From JAAYCI01 sp964370445 (GTDB lineage: Bacteria > Bacillota > Clostridia > Oscillospirales > Ruminococcaceae), in contig CAYJJK010000029.1 of assembly GCA_964370445.1 (NCBI GenBank), positions 1-26,946 of the forward strand: 26,946 nt of DNA, in the 5' to 3' direction. Both the position numbers and the translations under genes were made by a program. The notes under the pieces are model-generated. The model saw only the letters and a list, made by a program, of their open reading frames with translations, was not told where the DNA came from and did not search any database. Below, one piece after another: positions 1 through 6,908 of the stretch (its first letter is position 1; the number at the start of each line of letters is the position of its first letter).

Positions 1-2
1 AC

Positions 3-74
3 GGCGAGGGAAATGATTTGGAGACTTTACAGGACCAAGAAAAACAAGTAGAGGTTCTGCCGAAAGATTCTTAA
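3..74 (+). CDS. 3' end of an unidentified gene (partial)
   Basis: An open frame enters from the left edge and ends at TAA 72-74, giving 23 visible codons. The peptide is acidic and polar, with a run reading ETLQDQEKQVEVLPKDS before the stop, like a disordered C-terminal tail. No family can be named from it. It runs in the same direction as everything downstream and is separated from yicC by about 230 bases. It could be a chance open frame, because only the tail is visible. Confidence 0.35.
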   Translation, partial: GEGNDLETLQDQEKQVEVLPKDS

Positions 75-75
75 G

Positions 76-107
76 CAAGCGAAGTCGATCGCTTGAACAC
101 TTGTGTT
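76..107 (+). terminator. two small hairpins after the upstream gene, possible weak terminator
   Basis: A perfect 7-bp inverted repeat (CAAGCGA 76-82, TCGCTTG 89-95, 6-nt loop) starts two bases after the TAA at 72-74. It is followed by a 5-bp repeat AACAC/GTGTT (96-107). There is no T run, so this is not a standard intrinsic terminator. It may be a processing or stabilising 3' structure. Confidence 0.25.
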
Positions 108-207
108 GACATTTTATCGACAAAAATTTCGAAAAAAACCGAAAATTCGTCTTGTTTAGAGGGTGTCAACACCGTCTGAAACAGGGCGATTTTTCAAAGG
201 CGTTTGT

Positions 208-236
208 TTGCAAAGAGCGTCAAAAACTGCTACACT
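208..236 (+). promoter_or_regulatory. predicted sigma-A promoter for yicC-remA-gmk
   Basis: TTGCAA (208-213), a 17-nt spacer and TACACT (231-236), preceded by TGC, which makes an extended -10. Each hexamer matches consensus at 4 of 6 positions. It lies 70 bases upstream of the yicC start, and no other gene lies between. Confidence 0.45.
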
Positions 237-305
237 GGTTTCAATGTAAAAGAGATGAAAATTGCCGGGACGGCGTAGAGCTAAAGAAAATGGGAGGCTT
301 TTTGA

Positions 306-1184
306 ATGGCGAGCAGCATGACAGGATATGGCCGTGCGCAAGAGGAGCAAAACGGGCGCAGTTTGGCTGTGGAAATAAAAAGCGTAAATTCAAGATATTT
401 TGAATTTGCAATGAGGCTACCACGAAATATGGGGTTTGTGGAAGAATTTGTAAAAAAACAGGTGGCACAGCAGGTGGAGCGTGGGCGTGTTGAAGTGGGA
501 CTCTTGGTTCAAAATTTAGGAGATACGGGAACCACAGTACAGGCAAACCTTCCGGTGGCAAAGGCGTATTGCGATGCTATTTCCGATATTGCTTCAACAC
601 TGAGCTTAGAAAATGATTTAAAAGTGTCTACTTTGTTACGGTTTCAGGATGTATTTACAGTGACACGCGATGAAGAAGATGAAGAGGAGCTTTTGCAAGA
701 TGTATCATTTGTGCTGCAAAAAGCTTTAACACAGTATCACGAAATGCGTTTGCAAGAGGGTAAAAAATTAACTGAGGACGTACTCTCGCGTCTTTTGACA
801 TTAGAAGGGCATTTAAAAACCATAGAAGTAACCAGTGCCTCGCGTGTGGGACGGTATCGTGAGCGGTTGCACGAAAGGCTGAAAGAGGTGCTGGAGGACC
901 AGCAAATCGAGCCGGCACGTATTTTGCAAGAAGCTGCGGTTTATGCCGATAAAACAGCGGTAGATGAAGAAACGGTGCGTTTACACAGCCATATTCAGCA
1001 ATACCGAGAAACCTTAAAAATGGAAGGCCCTGTGGGGCGTAAGCTTGATTTCCTGAGTCAGGAGCTTAACCGTGAAGTAAATACCATTGGTTCTAAGTGC
1101 CAAGAGGTGGAAATTACACGGCTGGTGGTGGAGATGAAAGGGGAAATTGAAAAAATAAGGGAGCAGATTCAAAACCTGGAATAG
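306..1184 (+). CDS. yicC: YicC family endoribonuclease
   Basis: This 292-residue protein belongs to the YicC/YloC family. The E. coli member is an endoribonuclease linked to small-RNA turnover and stationary-phase survival; the Bacillus member is YloC. The N-terminus SMTGYGRA and the C-terminal domain (about residues 245-292, with GRKLDFLSQELNRE, NTIGSK and EMKGEIEKIREQIQN) are family hallmarks, and the length is normal. The ATG at 306 follows GGGAGG (292-297) with 8 bases between. It is the first gene of the yicC-remA-gmk-priA string, a standard Bacillota arrangement. The RNase role is inferred from the family; nothing in the sequence shows its substrate here. Confidence 0.93.
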   Translation: MASSMTGYGRAQEEQNGRSLAVEIKSVNSRYFEFAMRLPRNMGFVEEFVKKQVAQQVERGRVEVGLLVQNLGDTGTTVQANLPVAKAYCDAISDIASTLSLENDLKVSTLLRFQDVFTVTRDEEDEEELLQDVSFVLQKALTQYHEMRLQEGKKLTEDVLSRLLTLEGHLKTIEVTSASRVGRYRERLHERLKEVLEDQQIEPARILQEAAVYADKTAVDEETVRLHSHIQQYRETLKMEGPVGRKLDFLSQELNREVNTIGSKCQEVEITRLVVEMKGEIEKIREQIQNLE

Positions 1185-1197
1185 GGCTGGAGGATGT

Positions 1198-1464
1198 ATG
1201 AAGCTGATAAATATCGGGTTTGGAAATTTAATCAATGCCGAAAGACTGATTACTGTGGTGGGCACGGAATCGGCCCCTACCAAACGTTTGGTGACAACGG
1301 CAAGGCAGCAAGGTATGTTGATAGACGCAACTTATGGGCGTAAAGCACGTGCGGTGCTGGTGATGGATTCGGATCATGTTGTACTTAGCGCACTAAGCAT
1401 AGAGGTGATAGCAGGGCGCTTAGGGGATGAAGAACTTGTGCATGGGGAGGAAGAAAGTGAGTAG
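1198..1464 (+). CDS. remA: RemA family DNA-binding regulator (DUF370)
   Basis: This 88-residue protein matches RemA (YlzA) over its full length. Typical segments are MKLINIGFGN, ESAPTKR, GMLIDATYGRKARAV and DSDHVVLSA. In Bacillus subtilis RemA is an oligomeric DNA-binding activator of biofilm matrix and osmoprotection genes; in clostridia its targets are mostly unknown. It lies 13 bases after yicC. The GGCTGGAGG just before the ATG (1198) is a good ribosome binding site. The C-terminal tail is acidic (DEELVHGEEESE), and its last codons double as the gmk ribosome binding site, which suggests coupled translation. Confidence 0.93.
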   Translation: MKLINIGFGNLINAERLITVVGTESAPTKRLVTTARQQGMLIDATYGRKARAVLVMDSDHVVLSALSIEVIAGRLGDEELVHGEEESE

Positions 1465-2029
1465 AGAACGATATTTAACGGTGATTAGCGGGCCTTCTGG
1501 TAGCGGCAAAGACAGTGTGGTTTGTGAAATGGTTAAAGCACATCCAAAGGTGGAATGTAGTGTTAGTGCTACAACACGGGGGCCAAGAGAAGGGGAAGTG
1601 CATGGTGTTCATTACTTTTTTTTAACAAAAGAAGAATTTGAAACCTATATTGCAGACGATAAGTTTGTGGAATATACCAATTATGTAGATTGCTATTATG
1701 GCACTTTGAAAAGCCAAATTGAAGACCGCTTGAACAGAAAAATACCCTGTGTCCTTGTGATTGAGGTGGAGGGGGCTGCCAATGTGAAGCGGTTGTATCC
1801 GCAATGTACCACGGTGTTTATAAAGCCACCCAGCATGGAAGAGCTGGAAAAACGCTTGCGTTTGCGTGGTACCGAAGCTGAAGAAAAGGTGCAAAAACGC
1901 TTGCAACGGGCAAAAGAAGAATTGAAATTGGCACATGAATACGACCATGTGCTTGTGAATGAAGACTGTGAAGTATGTGCAAATTGTTTGTATGAAATTA
2001 TGAAAAGAAACTGGGATACGACATTGTAG
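1457..2029 (+). CDS. gmk: guanylate kinase
   Basis: Gmk phosphorylates GMP and dGMP to the diphosphates with ATP and is essential for GTP supply. The P-loop reads GPSGSGKDS (a D where G is usual after GK). The GMP-binding stretch ATTRGPREGEVHGVHY, the segment YYGT and the lid region RLRLRGTE are present, and HEYDHVLVNED closes the fold. I chose GTG 1457 because GGGGAGG (1443-1449) lies 7 bases before it, giving MSRERYLTVISGPSG and 190 residues. Upstream in-frame ATGs at 1427 and 1442 lack a ribosome binding site and add residues not usual in the family. It overlaps the remA stop by 8 bases. rpoZ, the usual next gene, is missing. Confidence 0.95.
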   Translation: MSRERYLTVISGPSGSGKDSVVCEMVKAHPKVECSVSATTRGPREGEVHGVHYFFLTKEEFETYIADDKFVEYTNYVDCYYGTLKSQIEDRLNRKIPCVLVIEVEGAANVKRLYPQCTTVFIKPPSMEELEKRLRLRGTEAEEKVQKRLQRAKEELKLAHEYDHVLVNEDCEVCANCLYEIMKRNWDTTL

Positions 2030-2058
2030 AAATCAAAAATGGACGGAGTAGACGATCG

Positions 2059-2826
2059 GTGTATGTAGATGTCGCCATTGAAGAGGCAACTTTTGCGTTC
2101 GACAAATTGTATACGTATGAGGTGCCTCAGCCGTTGTTGCAGCAAATTGTAGTGGGCACTGTTGTGCTGGTTCCGTTTGGCCGCGGACGAGCAAAGCCGC
2201 GTATTGGCGTGGTGATAAAGCAAACATCAAATTCAAAACCAAGAGGCCATGTTAAGGAACTGTTGGCAGCAGTGCCTGCAGAAGAAGCCCTAAGCGATGA
2301 GGCCCTTGGCATGGTGCGCTATTTAAAACAGGCCACCTTTTGTACTTGGTATGAAGCGGTGAAAACGGTGGTGCCACGAGGCGGGCGCTACCAGCCCATG
2401 CAGACAAAAAATGGTACTTGGATTTTAAAAAAACAGATGCAACGTCAAAACGAAACGGCTTATGAACAAGTAGGTGAGCTGTGCAAAACCCATAAAAATT
2501 GGACGGAAAAACAAAAAAGAGTTTTGTTGTTTTTGCAAAATGGGCCACGGGGCAGGCAGGAGATTTGTGATGAATGTGAAGTGGGGATTTCTGTTGCAGA
2601 TGGGCTTGTAAAACAAGGGGTTTTGCGTGCTTTTCAGCGAGAAAAAGCCCAGACAATCAAAGAGGTATCCTCTTTGGCTCAAGTGGTGCTACCTGTTTTA
2701 AATAAGGAACAGCAGCAAGTGCAAGAGGATTTGCTAAAAAAACAGGCTGAACAAGATACACGGCCGGCATTGTTATATGGAGTGACAGGCAGTGGAAAAA
2801 CTGATGTTTTTTTGAATCTTGCATAA
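2059..2826 (+). CDS. priA: PriA N-terminal fragment (DNA-binding domains, ends after Walker A)
   Basis: These 255 residues hold the N-terminal 3'-end DNA-binding domain (YVDVAIEEATFAFDKLYTYE, VGTVVLVPFGRGR, about residues 1-100). The winged-helix region follows (about 110-215), then the start of the helicase domain with Walker A GVTGSGKT at 241-248. The fragment stops at TAA 2824-2826, after LNLA, so it has no catalytic Walker B or later motifs and could not act as a helicase. It follows gmk by 29 bases. In relatives rpoZ and often coaBC sit in that gap. Confidence 0.8.
   Translation: MYVDVAIEEATFAFDKLYTYEVPQPLLQQIVVGTVVLVPFGRGRAKPRIGVVIKQTSNSKPRGHVKELLAAVPAEEALSDEALGMVRYLKQATFCTWYEAVKTVVPRGGRYQPMQTKNGTWILKKQMQRQNETAYEQVGELCKTHKNWTEKQKRVLLFLQNGPRGRQEICDECEVGISVADGLVKQGVLRAFQREKAQTIKEVSSLAQVVLPVLNKEQQQVQEDLLKKQAEQDTRPALLYGVTGSGKTDVFLNLA
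2824..2826 (+). other. in-frame TAA inside priA
   Basis: The context is CTT GCA TAA AAT TTT TTG CAG. Aligned to PriA, the TAA stands at a helix position that usually holds Glu, Lys or Gln between the Walker A motif and motif Ia. A single base change from GAA, CAA or AAA would produce it. Confidence 0.85.
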
Positions 2827-2832
2827 AATTTT

Positions 2833-4455
2833 TTGCAGGATAAGAAAAGTTGCCTTATTTTGGTGAAGGAAATTGGGCTTACACAGCAGATGATAGATAA
2901 ATTTCGCGAGGCTTTTGGCAGCCGTGTGGCTGTGCAACACAGTGCTCTATCCGCTGGCGAGCGATTTGCACAATGGCAAAGTGTGCGAAAGGGCGAAGTG
3001 GAAGTGGTGATTGGCACACGAAGTGCCGTGTTTGCCCCTTTAGAAAAAATAGGGCTTATCGTGTTGGATGAAGAGCAAGAAAAGAGTTATCAAAGTGACG
3101 CATCTCCAAGGTACGATGCGATTGAGGTGGCAAAAAGACGAGCGCTGCGCCACGGTGCANNNNNNNNNNTGCCAGCTGCAACCCCCAGTGTGGCCGATTA
3201 TCATGCGGCGTGTGAGGGTCGATACAGCTTGCATTGCCTTTTGAAGCGGTATGGAGATTTGCCGCTTCCCAGCGTGGAAATGGCTGATATGCGAGGTGAA
3301 ATGAAAATGGGCAATGCAGGAGCCATTGGCCAGCAATTGTCCTTAGCCATCACAGAGATGCTGGAGCAAAAACGTCAGGTGATTTTATTGCTGAATCGAC
3401 GCGGATATCACCGCGTGGGTGTGTGTAGAACNNNNNNNNNNCGCAAGCAAAGCAAAACAAAAGAAGTGCCAACGGATATGTCCTCAGAAGATAGGGCAGA
3501 GAATATTGTCTTAGCAGAAAAGGGTGACCCACAGTCGACTTTATTGTTATGGCAAACGCTGACAAAACAGGCAAGCGGTACACAAAACAACGAGCATAAT
3601 GAAGAAGAATTTACTGGTTTTGGTAAATTACTTTGTCATTACTGCGGAAAAACGGTGCAGCCGGCCCCGGCGCTTTGTCCAGATTGCGGAGGGGAGCTTC
3701 GCTACACCGGTTTTGGTACACAGCGTGTGGAGGAAGAGTTACAGTTGCGTTTTCCAAGTGCACGTGTGCTGCGCATGGATTTAGACACAACACGCCGCAA
3801 AGGAGCACACAAAAAAATGTTGCAAGATTTTCGTGGTGGAGAATACGACATTTTATTGGGCACACAGATGGTTGCCAAAGGGTTGGATTTTGCGAAAGTG
3901 GGTCTTGTGGGCGTGGTAGGCATCGATAGCTTGTTGTTTGGGCAAGGATATCGAACAATGGAGCACGTATTTTCTTTGGTGACACAGGTGGTGGGGCGTG
4001 CAGGGCGTTTTGACGAATGTGGCCATGCGATGATTCAAACCATGGACCCGGACAATGCAGTGCTACAACTTGCGGCCAGCCAAAACTATCCGGCTTTTTA
4101 CGAGCAAGAGATTGAGTTTCGGCGTATGGCGCTTTATCCACCCTTTTGCAGTTTGTGTGTGGTGGGTTTTGTTTCACAGGAGGAAGGACATGTGATGCAG
4201 GCGGCACAGGACTTTGCATCTATTTTGAAAAATGAGACTCAAAACAGTGCCCCAATGCCACTTCGTGTTTTGGGGCCTGCACCGATGCATGTCAATCGCG
4301 TGGCAGGGCAATGGCGATGGAGGCTTACTATAAAATGTAGGTTAGATGCCGAATTTCGAGCCCTCTTGAATCGTAGTTTACAGGCGTTTTCGAAAAAAGA
4401 TAGTGCAAAAAAGACAAACCTTTATGTGGATTTTAATGCGGATACAGTATATTAG
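2833..4455 (+). CDS. priA: PriA C-terminal fragment (helicase and zinc-binding part)
   Basis: This is the same frame as the N-terminal fragment; the first possible start is TTG 2833, with no good ribosome binding site. It carries the Walker B variant DEEQ (full-protein residues 337-340; DEEH in E. coli and Bacillus, DEEQ as I recall in Oscillospirales-type PriA). ATPS follows the first N gap, and GTQMVAKGLDF (about 601) and QVVGRAGR (about 643-650) are intact. Motif Ia reads VKEIGLT, with Lys where PriA normally has Pro. The zinc region retains Cys456, CHYC (526-529) and CPDC (540-543), but the two CxxC pairs expected just after Cys456 are not visible. About 70 residues separate Cys456 and Cys526, against 27 in E. 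coli. Confidence 0.8.
   Translation: MQDKKSCLILVKEIGLTQQMIDKFREAFGSRVAVQHSALSAGERFAQWQSVRKGEVEVVIGTRSAVFAPLEKIGLIVLDEEQEKSYQSDASPRYDAIEVAKRRALRHGAXXXXPAATPSVADYHAACEGRYSLHCLLKRYGDLPLPSVEMADMRGEMKMGNAGAIGQQLSLAITEMLEQKRQVILLLNRRGYHRVGVCRXXXXRKQSKTKEVPTDMSSEDRAENIVLAEKGDPQSTLLLWQTLTKQASGTQNNEHNEEEFTGFGKLLCHYCGKTVQPAPALCPDCGGELRYTGFGTQRVEEELQLRFPSARVLRMDLDTTRRKGAHKKMLQDFRGGEYDILLGTQMVAKGLDFAKVGLVGVVGIDSLLFGQGYRTMEHVFSLVTQVVGRAGRFDECGHAMIQTMDPDNAVLQLAASQNYPAFYEQEIEFRRMALYPPFCSLCVVGFVSQEEGHVMQAAQDFASILKNETQNSAPMPLRVLGPAPMHVNRVAGQWRWRLTIKCRLDAEFRALLNRSLQAFSKKDSAKKTNLYVDFNADTVY
3160..3169. other. assembly gap of 10 N in priA (first)
   Basis: Ten N follow HGA and precede TG CCA. The frame continues as NTG (Leu, Met or Val) then PAATPS. 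PriA relatives have a four-residue hydrophobic run ending in Leu here, so 10 missing bases appears to be the true length. Confidence 0.9.
3432..3441. other. assembly gap of 10 N in priA (second)
   Basis: Ten N follow VCR-AC (the codon ACN is Thr whatever the base) and precede CGC AAG CAA. The gap falls exactly where the first zinc ligands of PriA should be, so its true length may be more than 10 bases. Confidence 0.9.
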
Positions 4456-4619
4456 GTAGCATCTACTTGAGTGAATACGAGCTGGATTTGAGCATTATGT
4501 AGTGCAAGATGAGGTGAAAAGGGATGCACATCTGAATAGAGGCTGAGTTTTCATAGCGCCATTTGACGGTAAGATGCAAAGCTTAGCCTATGAAATAAAT
4601 GTGAAAAATGCAATCTTTT

Positions 4620-4648
4620 TTTATACAATACAGCGAATGTGTTATAAT
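4620..4648 (+). promoter_or_regulatory. predicted promoter for the def-fmt cluster
   Basis: There is a perfect TATAAT (4643-4648) preceded by TGT (extended -10). The -35 match is weak: TTTATA (4620-4625) at 17-nt spacing. It lies 47 bases before the def ATG and after the 240-base priA-def gap, where no gene is visible. Confidence 0.6.
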
Positions 4649-4695
4649 GTTTATAAAAGATTTAAATGAATATGGTTTTAATAAAGGAGATAAGC

Positions 4696-5244
4696 ATGGC
4701 ATTGAGAAACATCATCCAAGATGGGGACATGGGTTTGAAAAAGGTTTGCAAGCCTGTGACAAAATTTGACGATAGATTGGTGCAATTGTTAGACGATATG
4801 GCAGAGACCATGGAGGATGCCAATGGTCTTGGCCTTGCAGCGCCGCAGATTGGTGTTTTGCGTAAAGTGTTTGTGGCAATTGAAGACCCACAGACCCTAA
4901 TGCAAGCGGAAGATGAAGACGACCTGCAAGTGGTTGTGCGCGAATTTATAAATCCGGAGATTGTAGAGCAGGAGGGCAACCAGTATGCCTATGAGGGCTG
5001 TTTGTCTTTTCCTGGGTTGTTTGGGGCAGTGCATAGGCCGGAGCGTGTTTTGGTGAAAGCACAAGATCGTTTTGGAGAAACATTCACCTTTGAAGGTGAG
5101 GGGCTGATGGCTCGTTGCCTTTGCCATGAAATCGATCATTTGAATGGTGTGACTTTTGACACGTTGGCCGACCATTTCTATGACCCGGATGACCCGCATG
5201 AACTTGATAAGGACTTCGCGCCCGAGGAGGAGGATGACGCGTGA
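4696..5244 (+). CDS. def: peptide deformylase
   Basis: This metalloenzyme removes the formyl group from the N-terminal Met of new proteins. The protein is 182 residues. All three family motifs are present: GLGLAAPQ (44-51), EGCLS (100-104, with the metal-ligand Cys102) and HEIDH (144-148, with both His ligands and the catalytic Glu145). The ATG at 4696 is preceded by AAAGGAG and gives MALRNIIQDGD, the usual family start. An in-frame ATG at 4666 lies upstream of that ribosome binding site and is unlikely. The C-terminal tail is very acidic (PEEEDDA). The stop overlaps the fmt start (GTGA), and Def and Fmt act on the same formyl group. Confidence 0.96.
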   Translation: MALRNIIQDGDMGLKKVCKPVTKFDDRLVQLLDDMAETMEDANGLGLAAPQIGVLRKVFVAIEDPQTLMQAEDEDDLQVVVREFINPEIVEQEGNQYAYEGCLSFPGLFGAVHRPERVLVKAQDRFGETFTFEGEGLMARCLCHEIDHLNGVTFDTLADHFYDPDDPHELDKDFAPEEEDDA

Positions 5245-6161
5245 GAATCGTCTTTATGGGAACACCGGATATTGCACGGCATTGTTTGCAAGAGTTATTG
5301 CAGGCAAAAAAAGATGTGGTGGCAGTCTACACAAGAGCCGATAAACCCATAGGTAGAAAACAAGTGTTAACAGCTCCTCCGGTAAAACAATTGGCGCAGG
5401 AGCATCATCTTATGGTGTATCAGCCCAAAAATTTGCGCGGAGAAGAGTCTTTTGTACAACTTTGTACTCTTTCACCGGATTTGATTGTGGTTGTGGCGTA
5501 TGGGCGTTTGTTGCCCAAAGAAGTGCTGGAACTGCCAAAATATGGATGCATCAATTTGCATGTATCCTGTTTGCCACAATATCGTGGGGCAGCGCCCATC
5601 CAATGGGCTGTGATAGATGGATGCCCCAAAACAGGTGTAAGTATCATGCAGCTGGACGAGGGGTTGGATACGGGTGACTTGCTGTGCACACAAGAGTTTG
5701 AAATTGATGACGAAGCAACGGCCGGAGAAGTGCTTTGTACGGCGGCACAGGTGGGTGGAAAGCTTCTTGTGAAGGTGATTGATGACATTGAGAATGGAAA
5801 AGTAATGGCAGAGCCACAACATGGTTGTGTAAGTTTGGCACCACAGTTAAACAAAGACATGGCTAAATTGGACTGCGCAAAACCGGCAAGGGAGCTGCAT
5901 AATTTGGTGCGCGGCTGTAATCCTTGGCCCTTGGCTTGGGTTGAAACCGATGGAAAACGCATAAAAATTTTACGCACACGGGTGTCTACTTTACAAGGCA
6001 AAGTGGGTGAAGTGTTGCAATTGAAACCACTTGTTTTGGGTTGTGGAGAAGGGGCGCTTGAACTTGTGGAGCTTGTGCCAGAGGGAAAAAAAGCAATGAG
6101 TGGAACACAGTGGGCACAGGGGAAACGCTTGCAATTGCACGATTGTTTAACGTTTTTTTAG
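5241..6161 (+). CDS. fmt: methionyl-tRNA formyltransferase
   Basis: Fmt transfers the formyl group from 10-formyl-tetrahydrofolate to Met-tRNA(fMet). At 306 residues the length is normal. The N-terminal Rossmann fold starts IVFMGTPDIA. The catalytic residues are Asn105, His107 (NLHVSCLPQYRGAAP) and Asp143 (GLDTGDLL). A C-terminal tRNA-binding domain follows from about residue 205 (RGCNPWP). The start is GTG 5241, overlapping the def stop by 4 bases and preceded by GAGGAGGAGG (5224-5233), so the two genes are co-translated. Confidence 0.96.
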   Translation: MRIVFMGTPDIARHCLQELLQAKKDVVAVYTRADKPIGRKQVLTAPPVKQLAQEHHLMVYQPKNLRGEESFVQLCTLSPDLIVVVAYGRLLPKEVLELPKYGCINLHVSCLPQYRGAAPIQWAVIDGCPKTGVSIMQLDEGLDTGDLLCTQEFEIDDEATAGEVLCTAAQVGGKLLVKVIDDIENGKVMAEPQHGCVSLAPQLNKDMAKLDCAKPARELHNLVRGCNPWPLAWVETDGKRIKILRTRVSTLQGKVGEVLQLKPLVLGCGEGALELVELVPEGKKAMSGTQWAQGKRLQLHDCLTFF

Positions 6162-6195
6162 AATTTAATGAAGGCAACAAAGGAGAATATATAGT

Positions 6196-6885
6196 ATGTA
6201 TCTATATGGTTTTAACATGGAATATTTTTTATTTATGATACCGGGCCTGCTCATCACTTTGTGGGCACAGTGGAAAATGAAAAGTACCTTTAAAAAATAT
6301 GAATCTGTGCGCACAATGCAAGGCCTCACAGGTGCACAAGCTGCGCGCCGCATTTTGGATATGAATGGGCTGCAAAATGTGCAAGTGGTGCGTGTGTCGG
6401 GCCATTTAACAGATCATTTCGACCCACGTAGCAATACCGTTAGTTTGTCGCAGGCAACATACGATGCCCCCACCATTGGTGCTGTGGGTGTGGCAGCACA
6501 TGAATGCGGGCATGCTGTGCAACATTCAGTGGGATATTTCCCCATTAAAATTCGCACGGCCATTGTGCCTTTGGCAAATATTGGCTCAAGGCTTTCGATA
6601 CCACTTATTTTTGTTGGGTTTATTTTGAATGCACTAGGACTTGTGTATGTGGGCATTGCCCTATTTGGTTTAGCGGTGTTGTTTCAGCTTGTCACCTTAC
6701 CGGTAGAATTGGATGCATCGCGCCGTGCTATTCATACCTTGAATGATTCAGGTATGGTAAGTGCAGAGGAAAGTGTAGGCGTGCGCAGAGTTTTAACGGC
6801 GGCTGCCATGACATACCTTGCCGCTTTGCTTTCAAGCTTATTACAACTTTTGTATTATGTGAGCATGGCAAGCCGCAGGCGCTGA
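6196..6885 (+). CDS. YugP-type membrane zinc metallopeptidase
   Basis: This 229-residue membrane protein belongs to the YugP (neutral zinc metallopeptidase) family. The zinc site HECGH is at residues 102-106 (ligands His102 and His106, catalytic Glu103). Hydrophobic segments lie at about 8-25, 122-145, 150-170 and 205-222. AAAGGAG (6179-6185) sits 10 bases before ATG 6196. It lies between fmt and rsmB, its usual place in many clostridia. Its substrate is not known; the position says only that it is co-transcribed with translation genes. Confidence 0.88.
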   Translation: MYLYGFNMEYFLFMIPGLLITLWAQWKMKSTFKKYESVRTMQGLTGAQAARRILDMNGLQNVQVVRVSGHLTDHFDPRSNTVSLSQATYDAPTIGAVGVAAHECGHAVQHSVGYFPIKIRTAIVPLANIGSRLSIPLIFVGFILNALGLVYVGIALFGLAVLFQLVTLPVELDASRRAIHTLNDSGMVSAEESVGVRRVLTAAAMTYLAALLSSLLQLLYYVSMASRRR

Positions 6886-6908
6886 TTTATAACAAGGAGG
6901 GGAAACGC

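Larger units (their letters stand above)
2059..4455 (+). pseudogene. priA: primosomal protein N' (PriA) interrupted by an in-frame TAA
   Basis: PriA is the 3'-5' DNA helicase that reloads the replisome at stalled forks. The complete reading frame would be 798 codons, close to the 805 of B. subtilis. It starts at GTG 2059 with GGAG upstream (2045-2048) and ends at TAG 4453-4455. Codon 256 is TAA (2824-2826), eight codons after the Walker A motif. The frame is unchanged across the stop, and the residues on both sides align to PriA without gap. Two 10-N gaps (3160-3169, 3432-3441) also fall in this gene. Either the stop is a sequence error or strain variant, or priA is truly broken. The two halves are described separately. 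Confidence 0.85.

Noticed and set aside
1427..1456. Longer gmk start at ATG 1427 or 1442
   Set aside because: No ribosome binding site; GGGGAGG fits GTG 1457 at 7 bases and gives a family-like N-terminus.
3067..3078. DEEQ in PriA as a sign of a dead Walker B
   Set aside because: The acidic residues are intact, and from memory the Gln variant occurs in PriA of related clostridia; it looks lineage-typical rather than degenerate.
3611..4219. Long minus-strand open frame (202 codons) opposite priA
   Set aside because: It mirrors the codon pattern of priA, has no recognisable motif and no ribosome binding site; it is a shadow of the real gene.
4666..4695. Longer def start at ATG 4666
   Set aside because: The ribosome binding site AAAGGAG lies downstream of this ATG and upstream of ATG 4696; the shorter start matches the family.
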